This document shows, piece by piece, positions 1-5,320 of a stretch of 5,865 nucleotides of DNA (the first letter of the stretch is position 1; the number at the start of each line of letters is the position of its first letter). Origin of the DNA: Dehalococcoidia bacterium (lineage in GTDB: Bacteria > Chloroflexota > Dehalococcoidia > SAR202 > UBA11138); the NCBI GenBank assembly GCA_012270665.1, contig JAAXHY010000565.1, positions 1 to 5,865 of the forward strand, in the 5' to 3' direction. A program made the position numbers and the translations under genes. The notes beneath the pieces are model-generated. The model saw nothing but the letters and a program-made list of their open reading frames with translations. It did no database searches and was not told where the DNA came from.

Positions 1-674
1 CTGCAAGCGGTCAGATCGCAGCTATCTCCACCGCGCCCATCAACAAGGAGGCGTGCAATCTTGCGGGCTATGAGGATGTCGGCCACATGGAGATATTCCA
101 GAGCCAGACCAAGGCTCCCAACGTCGCCACGATGTTGATGGCAGGCGCCTTGCGAGTCGTACACCTGACGACGCATCGCTCACTCCGCATCGCCTGCGAC
201 TACGTTACCAGGGAGAACGTGCTGAGCAAGATCGCACTGACTGACGAATGCTTCCGGGCTTGGGGCTTTCAAAATCCGAGGATAGGCGTAGCGGCTCTCA
301 ACCCCCACGCGTCGGATGGGGGGCTCCTGGGCGATGAGGAAGCCGAGCAGATTGCCCCTGCTGTGTCCGACGCCGTCGAAGCGGGCATAGCTGCCACCGG
401 ACCGGTGCCAGCGGACACGGTCTTCAACCAGGCTATTGACGGCAAATTCGATGCTGTAATCGCGATGTACCACGACCAAGGGCACATCCCGATTAAGGTG
501 CATGACTGGGCGAAGAGCGTCAGCGTAAATCTCGGCCTGCCGTTCATAAGAACATCGGTAGACCACGGCACCGCATTCGACATCGCGGGCAGGGGAATAG
601 CGGACGCCGAGAGTATGCTGGAGTCCATAAGGACGGCGGTCTCTCTCGCAAGCGACTCCGTACTCCCCCAATGA
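1..674 (+). CDS. pdxA: PdxA-family 4-phospho-hydroxyacid dehydrogenase (4-hydroxythreonine-4-phosphate dehydrogenase-like), 5'-truncated by the window edge
   Basis: The frame is open from base 3 without a start codon, giving 223 visible residues. Family members are about 330 residues, so roughly the first 105-110 lie outside. The internal ATG at 87 is not the start, because family sequence precedes it (STAPINKEA, visible residues 9-17). The three divalent-metal histidines known from E. coli PdxA are present in TTH (H58), LNPH (H102) and MYHDQG (H157), as is the conserved SVDHGTAFDIAG (185-196). In the family these enzymes oxidise and decarboxylate a 4-phosphorylated hydroxy acid with NAD(P), in pyridoxal phosphate synthesis for PdxA proper. 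The substrate-contacting GHTE motif reads GHME here (residues 27-30), so a paralogous role such as a PdxA2-type sugar-acid phosphate dehydrogenase cannot be excluded. The stop overlaps the next gene's ATG (ATGA, 671-674), which suggests translational coupling. The family is certain; the exact substrate is not. Confidence 0.9.
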   Translation, partial: ASGQIAAISTAPINKEACNLAGYEDVGHMEIFQSQTKAPNVATMLMAGALRVVHLTTHRSLRIACDYVTRENVLSKIALTDECFRAWGFQNPRIGVAALNPHASDGGLLGDEEAEQIAPAVSDAVEAGIAATGPVPADTVFNQAIDGKFDAVIAMYHDQGHIPIKVHDWAKSVSVNLGLPFIRTSVDHGTAFDIAGRGIADAESMLESIRTAVSLASDSVLPQ

Positions 675-1414
675 CCAGCAGCGCAGTTGACATTACCGGC
701 GATCTGATACAGAGGCTTCAGAAGGTCAGGGCACTGACAGAGTCGTCTGTCCCGGGTGAAGCGGCCGCGGCTGCGGCCAAACTCCAGGAGATACTTCTCA
801 AATATAATCTTGAGATGGAGGACATTGATGAGGACTCACCTGTATCTCAAGACAAGTACGTCAAGGAGGAGGTCGAGCTTGGTGTAATATCCGGGAACAT
901 GATCAACTGGCGCAGGATCCTGCTGAGTGGAATTGCGCGTTCACTCATGTGCGCCGCATTCGGGTACCAGGGTACTCGGAAGATGGTCATAGTAGGCCAG
1001 AGGCACAATATCGAAATAGTCAGGCACTTCTACGACTACCTTTCATCGGAGATTGGCCGGCTGGCTGACGCGACCTGGGAGAAAGCTCGAAACAGGACGC
1101 GAGAGCACGCGCGCAGTTGGAAGAGTTCGTTCTACAACGGCGCGGTGGATATAGTGATCCAGCGATTAGAGGAAAAGTATCAGCAGGTGTCGAAAAAAGA
1201 CAGTCATACGCAGGCCTTGGTCCTGAAGAACGAGCGCGACCTCGACGACGCGGTCGGAAATCTGATCGGCAGAGTCAGAAAGAATACTGTCCGACAGAGA
1301 TACAGCGAGGCCGGATACAACCGGGGCGTACGAGCGGGTAAGCGAGTCAGTCTCGACCATCCAGTCAGCGGTAACGAGGGAGCGAGTCGCCTGCGACGTT
1401 CGCGCAGAGGCTAA
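671..1414 (+). CDS. DUF2786 domain-containing protein, function unknown
   Basis: This is a 247-residue soluble protein. Residues about 11-50 match the DUF2786 pattern: a helix, an Ala-rich stretch with E-A-A-x-A-A-x-K-x-Q-E, then LLxKYNL. The middle (about 80-170) has the W-x-x-x-L-x-x-x-I-A, V-G-x-x-x-x-I and S-F-x-x-G-A features usually found after DUF2786. Near the C-terminus YNRGVRAGKRVSL (216-228) fits the small Gly-rich segment that ends many such proteins, followed by a basic tail (RLRRSRRG). No catalytic motif, signal peptide or membrane segment is seen. DUF2786 proteins are often annotated in phages and mobile regions, but their biochemical role is not established. The start is the ATG overlapping the pdxA stop, so translation is probably coupled. 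Its place between pdxA and proC looks like an accessory gene in a housekeeping operon. Confident as a gene; no function is proposed. Confidence 0.82.
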   Translation: MTSSAVDITGDLIQRLQKVRALTESSVPGEAAAAAAKLQEILLKYNLEMEDIDEDSPVSQDKYVKEEVELGVISGNMINWRRILLSGIARSLMCAAFGYQGTRKMVIVGQRHNIEIVRHFYDYLSSEIGRLADATWEKARNRTREHARSWKSSFYNGAVDIVIQRLEEKYQQVSKKDSHTQALVLKNERDLDDAVGNLIGRVRKNTVRQRYSEAGYNRGVRAGKRVSLDHPVSGNEGASRLRRSRRG

Positions 1415-1454
1415 GAACGAGCCATTTCCATTGCAGTAAACCAGGAATAGTGGA

Positions 1455-2255
1455 ATGCGAATATCATTTATTGGCGGCGGAATCATGGCGGAAGCCATCA
1501 TTGGCGGGATAGTGGACGCTGGAATAACTCCTGCGGACAGCATCAGTGTTGGCGAACCGATGGAAGCAAGACGCCGCTACCTAGAAGACATCTACGGGCT
1601 GAGTACCTATGCCGACAACCTGAGAGCAGTGGATGGGGCAGAACTAACGGTTCTGGCAGTGAAGCCGCAGAGTCTATCGTATGTGTTTCCACAGATGGCA
1701 GGAAAGTTGTCCGAAGACAACACTGTTCTGTCCATAGTGGCCGGAGCGAATATGACGACGCTCACTTCGGGACTGGCCCATGACGCGGTGATCAGGGTCA
1801 TGCCCAACACACCGGCGCAGATAGGCGCGGGAATGACGATGTGGACGGCGTCGACGTCGGTTTCCAAGGCCGCGAAGGACGCCACGCGGAGCATCCTGCA
1901 AACGCTTGGCGAAGAGGTCTATGCCTACGACGAAGGCATGATAGACATGGCGACCGCTCTAAGCGCGAGCGGGCCCGCCTATGTGTTCCTTTTCATAGAG
2001 GCGCTGATTGACGCGGGCGTGTATCTGGGGCTGGCGCGGGACGTTTCCAGGCAGCTGGCGCTTCAGACAGTCCTGGGCAGCGCGCAACTCGTCAAGGATA
2101 GTGGCAAGCACCCGGCGGAACTCAAGGATATGGTCACTTCTCCGGGCGGCACGACCATCGAGGCTCTGAGGGCGTTCGAGGATGGCGGATTCAGGGCCGC
2201 CGTGTTCGGAGCGGTCAGCGCGGCATACGAAAAATCCCGGGCTTTGGGAGGATAG
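1455..2255 (+). CDS. proC: Pyrroline-5-carboxylate reductase (last step of proline biosynthesis)
   Basis: ProC reduces 1-pyrroline-5-carboxylate to L-proline with NAD(P)H in the cytoplasm. The 266-residue length is normal for the family. The N-terminal Rossmann motif IGGGIMAEAI (6-15) binds the cofactor, AVKPQ (68-72) and RVMPNTPAQIGAG (114-126) are the next conserved blocks, and ALSASGPAYVF (168-178) precedes the helical dimerisation domain. The C-terminal P5CR signature is complete, from HPAELKDMV to TSPGGTT and EAL (219-238). The start ATG is preceded by AGGA at 1443-1446, eight bases upstream, a modest ribosome site. The gene lies 40 bp after the DUF2786 gene and one base before the yggT start, the common proC-yggT neighbourhood. 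Nothing is truncated or missing. Confidence 0.97.
   Translation: MRISFIGGGIMAEAIIGGIVDAGITPADSISVGEPMEARRRYLEDIYGLSTYADNLRAVDGAELTVLAVKPQSLSYVFPQMAGKLSEDNTVLSIVAGANMTTLTSGLAHDAVIRVMPNTPAQIGAGMTMWTASTSVSKAAKDATRSILQTLGEEVYAYDEGMIDMATALSASGPAYVFLFIEALIDAGVYLGLARDVSRQLALQTVLGSAQLVKDSGKHPAELKDMVTSPGGTTIEALRAFEDGGFRAAVFGAVSAAYEKSRALGG
2246..2252 (+). promoter_or_regulatory. Ribosome binding site fixing the TTG start of yggT
   Basis: GGGAGGA lies inside the last codons of proC and ends four bases before TTG at 2257. The same frame is open further upstream, to an ATG at 2182, but that would add 25 residues antiparallel to no known YggT feature and overlap proC by 74 bases. The strong Shine-Dalgarno sequence and the family's usual N-terminus both favour TTG. 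Confidence 0.7.
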
Positions 2256-2256
2256 G

Positions 2257-2523
2257 TTGACCAATTACCTGATACAGTTCATCAACATTCTGGTCAACAT
2301 TCTTCTCATTGCGATTGTGGCTCGGGCGTTGATGTCGTGGTTCCCCATGCCAAGCCAGGACAGCCCCTTCTTCGTCATTCGGCAGATGATTAACCAGATC
2401 ACGGACCCGATCATCGAGCCCATCCGACGGATCATGCCCAGCATGGGGATGCTTGACCTGTCGCCGATGGTGGCGATGATACTTCTGATCGTGATCCGAA
2501 GTATCCTGGTGGCTGTACTCTAG
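2257..2523 (+). CDS. yggT: YggT family integral membrane protein
   Basis: The 88-residue product has two hydrophobic segments (about 5-25 and 69-88) flanking a cytoplasmic or amphipathic loop. The family hallmarks are present: RALMSWFP (23-30), ITDPIIEPIRRIMP (48-61) and LDLSPMVA (66-73). YggT proteins are short inner-membrane proteins. Family relatives are linked to osmotic-stress tolerance in E. coli and to cell-division or membrane-organisation roles (YlmG) in Gram-positives and plastids, and the molecular activity is unclear. Translation is set at TTG 2257, one base after the proC stop, behind a strong GGAGG, so expression is very likely coupled to proC. The convergent DUF167 gene ends 19 bp downstream. 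In E. coli the YggU (DUF167) partner is co-directional with yggT, whereas here it is on the other strand. Confidence 0.93.
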   Translation: MTNYLIQFINILVNILLIAIVARALMSWFPMPSQDSPFFVIRQMINQITDPIIEPIRRIMPSMGMLDLSPMVAMILLIVIRSILVAVL

Positions 2524-2541
2524 TTCCTGTGGAACACAGAA
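2524..2541. terminator. Possible bidirectional hairpin between convergent yggT and DUF167 genes
   Basis: TTCCTGTG (2524-2531), a GAA loop, and CACAGAA (2535-2541) form seven base pairs with one bulged C (2526). It fills almost all of the 19-bp gap between two convergent genes, which is where a shared terminator would sit. There is no T-tract on either side, so intrinsic termination is not shown. Confidence 0.35.
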
Positions 2542-2542
2542 G

Positions 2543-2793
2543 TCAGGTGGCGCCTCTGATGCGCCTGATGGCATCGTCGCGGCCCAGCCCGTCAATTTGA
2601 ATGACCTTGCCGCGTGAAGTATGCGCACGGCGGACTTGGGTACACCAGACTTGGCGGCGAGCAGTTTGATAACGGCTTCATTCGCCTTGCCTCTGTCAGG
2701 CGGCGCGGTTACGCGGACTCTCACGGTCCCGTACGCGTAAATTTCGACGGAGTTGCGGCTGGCCCTGGGCTGAACGCGGATGTCGAGGTTCAT
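2543..2793 (-). pseudogene. DUF167 (YggU-like) family protein gene, frameshifted near its 3' end
   Basis: From ATG 2793 the frame encodes a clear DUF167 N-terminal part: VQPRASRNSVEI (7-18), the hallmark VTAPPDRGKANEAVIKLLA (28-46) and GVPKSAVRILH (50-60). After Ala61 (bases 2613-2611) this frame continues as unrelated sequence and runs on to 2215, antisense through yggT into the end of proC. The family ending instead resumes in another frame from base 2608: K-V-I-Q-I-D-G-L, then GRDDAIRRIRGAT and a TGA at 2543-2545. The Gly-x-x-Ser-Arg-type residues expected just before this Lys are absent, so the simplest explanation is a small deletion of about 13 bases (net -1 frame) at 2609-2613. This could be a real mutation or an assembly error. 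The gene starts five bases after the HepT-like stop. DUF167 has no established biochemical function. Confidence 0.78.
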
Positions 2794-2798
2794 AGGCT

Positions 2799-3161
2799 CT
2801 ACGAATCGCTGTTCAGTCTGCCGTTCTCGTCAAGGATGGCTTCCAGTTGTTCCATCAGCGGGGGAACTTCGTCCCGAATAACCTCCCAGAGCGTATCGAA
2901 GTTGATCTCGTCATAGACATGTATAAGGCGATTGCGAAGGTCGGAAGTCTGACGCCATGGCACATCGGGATACCGTGAACGGAAGTCATGCGGGACACGC
3001 CTAGACGCTTCGCCGACCACTTCCATCAGACGAACGAGCGACAGGTTCAGCATCCTGTCCGTATCCAGGTCCGCTCGTGAACGACCGCGCGACATCTCCA
3101 GCGCTTCGGCGGCGTGATCGAGCATATGATGTATGTACACCCTGGGGTCACGTCTCGACAT
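2799..3161 (-). CDS. hepT: HEPN-domain protein, HepT-like (DUF86) ribonuclease toxin of a type VII toxin-antitoxin pair
   Basis: The 120-residue, mostly helical product carries the HEPN active-site motif Rx4HxY as R76-NRLI-H81-V-Y83. Other DUF86 features are a first helix with YIHHMLDHAAEAL (9-21), LVRLMEVVGEASRRVP (42-57) and PDVPWRQTSDLRN (65-77). In studied HepT/MntA systems the HEPN protein is a metal-independent RNase. Its motif Tyr is modified with AMP by the partner nucleotidyltransferase, which neutralises the toxin. Here Y83 would be that target. The start ATG has a strong GGAGG (3172-3168) six bases upstream, inside the end of the nucleotidyltransferase gene, and the two genes overlap by 14 bp, so they are translationally linked. 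The motif is intact and the length is normal. Family assignment is firm; toxicity is inferred. Confidence 0.9.
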   Translation of the reverse strand: MSRRDPRVYIHHMLDHAAEALEMSRGRSRADLDTDRMLNLSLVRLMEVVGEASRRVPHDFRSRYPDVPWRQTSDLRNRLIHVYDEINFDTLWEVIRDEVPPLMEQLEAILDENGRLNSDS

Positions 3162-3447
3162 AGATGTCCTCCGCTTCGGCGAGAACTTCCTGTCGGAAGT
3201 ATTTGCTCAACTCGCTGGGGGTATTCAAGTCCACCTTCCGACCGAGCATCTCGGACAGATCCCTCTCCATATCGAAGTAGGCGAAGCCGGGTGCTCGTCC
3301 GGGAGCGAACTCTACCAGGATGTCAACGTCGCTTTCGGGGGTGAAGTCGTCGCGTATGACCGAGCCGAACAATGCCATCCTGCGGATGTGATTGCGCTTG
3401 CAGAACTCGGCTATCTGGTCGTGGGGGATTTCGATTCGGGCAGCCAT
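3148..3447 (-). CDS. mntA: Minimal nucleotidyltransferase, MntA-like antitoxin of the HEPN/MNT pair
   Basis: This 99-residue protein of the small MNT family belongs to the Pol-beta nucleotidyltransferase superfamily. The catalytic GSx10DxD motif is complete (G28 S29 ... D40-V-D42-ILVEF), and a third acidic residue follows in GRKVDL (D73). Such proteins AMPylate the HEPN partner encoded next door, so this should be the antitoxin. The chosen start is ATG 3447; the same frame also offers a TTG at 3459 that would add four residues (MLYF). Neither has an obvious Shine-Dalgarno sequence, so the ATG is preferred but not certain. The mrr stop is 33 bp upstream and the HEPN gene overlaps by 14 bp downstream, which makes transcription from the mrr promoter likely. 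Base composition resembles the housekeeping genes rather than mrr. Confidence 0.9.
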   Translation of the reverse strand: MAARIEIPHDQIAEFCKRNHIRRMALFGSVIRDDFTPESDVDILVEFAPGRAPGFAYFDMERDLSEMLGRKVDLNTPSELSKYFRQEVLAEAEDIYVET

Positions 3448-3480
3448 GAAATACAACAAGAAGCAATCGCTCTTTGACTA

Positions 3481-4347
3481 TTAGATGAATTCAAACCAAT
3501 CCTCATCGACTTCCACGACTTCAACCATATTTGTCTTTACTCCGAGCCCCAAGTCTTTCAATATATCTATTAGGAGTTCACCGTCAATCAAATCCACAGG
3601 TGGGGCGCCATCGCGTGTAGCTTCTCTATGAGCGTCCCGTGTGAAACTACCAGTAGTCAGGATCAATCCTTTATCTGCGCGCCCCACCATAGCACCACGG
3701 AAATCTCTTACGGCGTTTGCTCCTACGCTGCCACTGTAACGCTTACATTGAAATAGGACGGGGAAACTGATCAGTCCAGAAATACGTATTATGCCATTAC
3801 CGTCGATCCCTCCATCTCCTGGTCTGCCTGTAACTTCTACTTCGATAAAGCCTGACTCTCTCAGCAGTCGCATACTTAGGCGCTCAAATGCGTCAGGAGG
3901 GATATTGCGAAGTGTCTTCGCCAAAGTGTCACGCCAACTCTCGAGTTCGTCCTGAGTATCTCTATCCACATCTTCTGTGTAGGTAGCCTGAATTTCTTCG
4001 GTGGATTCATTTTGCCGAGATTGCTGTCTAAAATTGTTCACGACATCTTCATCATCTACGGTATCCGTATTTCGTCCTAAAGTTGTCATGGACCACACAG
4101 CCCTGCTAGAGTTATCAATCATTCTATATCTCTTGAGATATGTTCTTGCCCAAGCAAGGTTATACTCAAGACTTGTCTGATTTCCATTCACGTGGGGAAC
4201 ATCAGATACATCGGGGGACAAGTTCATATCAGAGATCACCTGTTTTGTGATCTCTTGATTTGACGCGCTATCTCCCAGAGCGCGAATCGCGTGTAGTGTC
4301 GGATTGAACAGTTCCCTGTAGGTAGGAACTCCGCGTCTATCGGGCAT
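3481..4347 (-). CDS. mrr: Mrr-type restriction endonuclease (Mrr N-terminal domain plus Mrr catalytic domain)
   Basis: The 288-residue product has the two-part Mrr layout. Residues about 5-95 form the winged-helix Mrr_N domain, with PTYRELFNPTLHAIRALG near the start. Then comes an acidic, Gln-rich linker (about 96-135), and then the PD-(D/E)xK Mrr catalytic domain (about 140-265). Catalytic landmarks are FERL (154-157), GDGGIDGNG (177-185, D182) and FQCKRY (199-204, Q200 and K202), followed by the conserved LTTGSFTRDA (230-239) and LIDGELL (253-259). Family members cut modified (methylated) DNA; the specificity here cannot be read from sequence. A good GGGAGG lies seven bases before the ATG. 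GC is about 47% against about 58-65% nearby, pointing to horizontal acquisition. No methyltransferase or specificity gene is present, which fits a modification-dependent enzyme. Confidence 0.92.
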   Translation of the reverse strand: MPDRRGVPTYRELFNPTLHAIRALGDSASNQEITKQVISDMNLSPDVSDVPHVNGNQTSLEYNLAWARTYLKRYRMIDNSSRAVWSMTTLGRNTDTVDDEDVVNNFRQQSRQNESTEEIQATYTEDVDRDTQDELESWRDTLAKTLRNIPPDAFERLSMRLLRESGFIEVEVTGRPGDGGIDGNGIIRISGLISFPVLFQCKRYSGSVGANAVRDFRGAMVGRADKGLILTTGSFTRDAHREATRDGAPPVDLIDGELLIDILKDLGLGVKTNMVEVVEVDEDWFEFI

Positions 4348-4416
4348 TACAAAGCCTCCCCACCTTGCGAATCAGTCCCATATGACTTAATCACTCAAAA
4401 GCGCCAGACCTGCCAG

Positions 4417-4444
4417 ATTATATCATGCTGAGCCGTTTGGTCAG
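4417..4444 (-). promoter_or_regulatory. Sigma70-type promoter for mrr and probably mntA-hepT
   Basis: On the minus strand a perfect TATAAT (4422-4417) lies 16 bases after CTGACC (4444-4439), which matches the core of TTGACA in four of six positions. The -35 overlaps the end of the upstream SDR gene. Transcription would start near 4410, leaving a leader of about 60 bases before the mrr ATG. A direct repeat GCCAG-ACCT-GCCAG (4403-4416) covers the predicted start point and could be an operator, but that is speculation. Confidence 0.55.
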
Positions 4445-5199
4445 GCGTGGGCGAGGGCGCCTCCGTCTATGAAGATGGTCTGGCCGGTGACGAAGTCGCA
4501 GGCGTCGGAGGAGAGATATACGACAAGCGCGGCCAGGTCGTTGGGATGTCCCTTGCGACGGGAGGGTAAGTAGCGGACGAGTAACTCTCTCAAGTCTTCC
4601 TCGGATGGTTCTTCGGGCGTTACCCAGCCCGCGCCGACTCCGTTTACGCGGATGCCCTGCCTTCCCCATTCGAGCGCGAGCGATGAGGTCATCTGGTGTA
4701 TCGCGCCCTGAGCGGCGCAGACGGCGACCGAGTTCCACAGGCCGCGCTGGGATAGGCCTGAACCGATGTTCACGATGTGCCCGCTTCCCTGATCCAGCAT
4801 GTAGGAGCCCACTGCCTGGCAGGTAAGGAACACCGATTTGAGAGTGAAGCCCATGTATAGGTCCCACTCGTTCTCCGAGACTTTCTCGAAGCGCTTGCCG
4901 AATTCGGCGCGAGCGTTATTGACGAGTATGTCCAGGCCGCCCAGTCCTTCGACGGCGCCAGCGACCATATTGTTAACATCGGAGGCGTTGGTCAGGTCGG
5001 TGGGTATAGTGACGGCTTTGCGCCCGCGGCTCTCGACCGCCGCTGCGGCCTCAGCCATGTCCGAGGACTCGGAGCCCGCTATGGCGACATCCGCGCCCGC
5101 CTCGGCCAGAGCGCCGGCGAGGTAGGGCGTCCAGCCCCTGCTGTCGGCGGTGATGATCGCTTTCTTTCCAGTCAGGTCCCATTCGCTTGGTATTGGCAT
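4441..5199 (-). CDS. Degenerate short-chain dehydrogenase/reductase, probable catalytically inactive SDR subunit
   Basis: The 252-residue product has the full classical-SDR fold pattern and length, starting with WDLTGKKAIIT and ending with TGQTIFIDGG (238-247). Its active-site residues are replaced. The cofactor motif TGxxxGxG reads TADSRGWT (17-24), NNAG reads NNAR (94-97), the tetrad Asn is Thr119, and YxxxK reads VCAAQ (V160, Q164). Only Ser147 of the tetrad remains. The codons are GTC for Val160, CAG for Gln164 and ACT for Thr119, and Tyr to Val needs two base changes, so base-call error is an unlikely cause. The frame is intact, with the structural RVNGVGAGWV (184-193) preserved and a good GAGG six bases before the ATG. 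That suggests a selected protein rather than a pseudogene. It follows an intact SDR gene on the same strand, so a partner-subunit role is plausible. Catalytic inactivity is inferred from motifs only. Confidence 0.88.
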   Translation of the reverse strand: MPIPSEWDLTGKKAIITADSRGWTPYLAGALAEAGADVAIAGSESSDMAEAAAAVESRGRKAVTIPTDLTNASDVNNMVAGAVEGLGGLDILVNNARAEFGKRFEKVSENEWDLYMGFTLKSVFLTCQAVGSYMLDQGSGHIVNIGSGLSQRGLWNSVAVCAAQGAIHQMTSSLALEWGRQGIRVNGVGAGWVTPEEPSEEDLRELLVRYLPSRRKGHPNDLAALVVYLSSDACDFVTGQTIFIDGGALAHA

Positions 5200-5320
5200 C
5201 GGTTACCTCGGGTGGTTAGTTGTTAGTTTTCAGTATTCAGATGGACAGGGACAACCACAAGGGACTCCCCTACGGGTTCGGAGATAGCTTCTAGCCAATA
5301 ATGACTAAAGACTGATTACT
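5200..5320. repeat. Intergenic spacer between the two SDR genes, with a degenerate hairpin and repetitive flanks
   Basis: No gene is seen in these 121 bp. Bases 5247-5256 and 5262-5271 form an imperfect stem with a five-base loop. Read on the minus strand it has six Watson-Crick pairs, two G-T wobbles and two mismatches, so it would fold better as the transcript of the SDR operon than on the other strand. Both flanks (5215-5240 and 5291-5317) are low-complexity runs of TTAG/CAGT- or ACTAA/CTGA-type words, roughly inverted relative to each other. GTAGGGG...CCCTTGTGG...CCC resembles, from memory, a short palindromic repeat seen between genes in various environmental genomes. Copy number cannot be judged from one window. 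Confidence 0.4.

Noticed and set aside
180..671. Long minus-strand open frame of 163 codons opposite pdxA
   Set aside because: It is antisense to strongly conserved PdxA motifs and its translation shows no recognisable domain.
2182..2256. An upstream ATG start for yggT at 2182
   Set aside because: It overlaps proC by 74 bases and the extra 25 residues are unlike the family. TTG 2257 has a strong ribosome site.
2215..2613. Reading the DUF167 gene as one 192-residue protein in a single frame
   Set aside because: The part after residue 61 loses all family similarity and runs antisense across yggT and the end of proC, while the true family ending is visible in a neighbouring frame.
2600..2620. 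Programmed ribosomal frameshift in the DUF167 gene
   Set aside because: There is no slippery heptamer or downstream structure at the junction, and family residues are missing there, which points to a deletion instead.
3133..3477. Plus-strand open frame over the mntA gene
   Set aside because: It is the complement of an intact GSx10DxD nucleotidyltransferase and shows no domain of its own.
4418..5125. Other open frames over the degenerate SDR on both strands (4418-4867 minus, 4838-5125 plus)
   Set aside because: They are Arg-, Ser- and Ala-rich translations typical of shadow frames in GC-rich genes, while the SDR frame has continuous family similarity.
4441..5199. Calling the degenerate SDR a pseudogene
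   Set aside because: The frame is intact over the full family length with a good ribosome site and preserved structural motifs. Only active-site positions are changed, and one of them needs two base changes.
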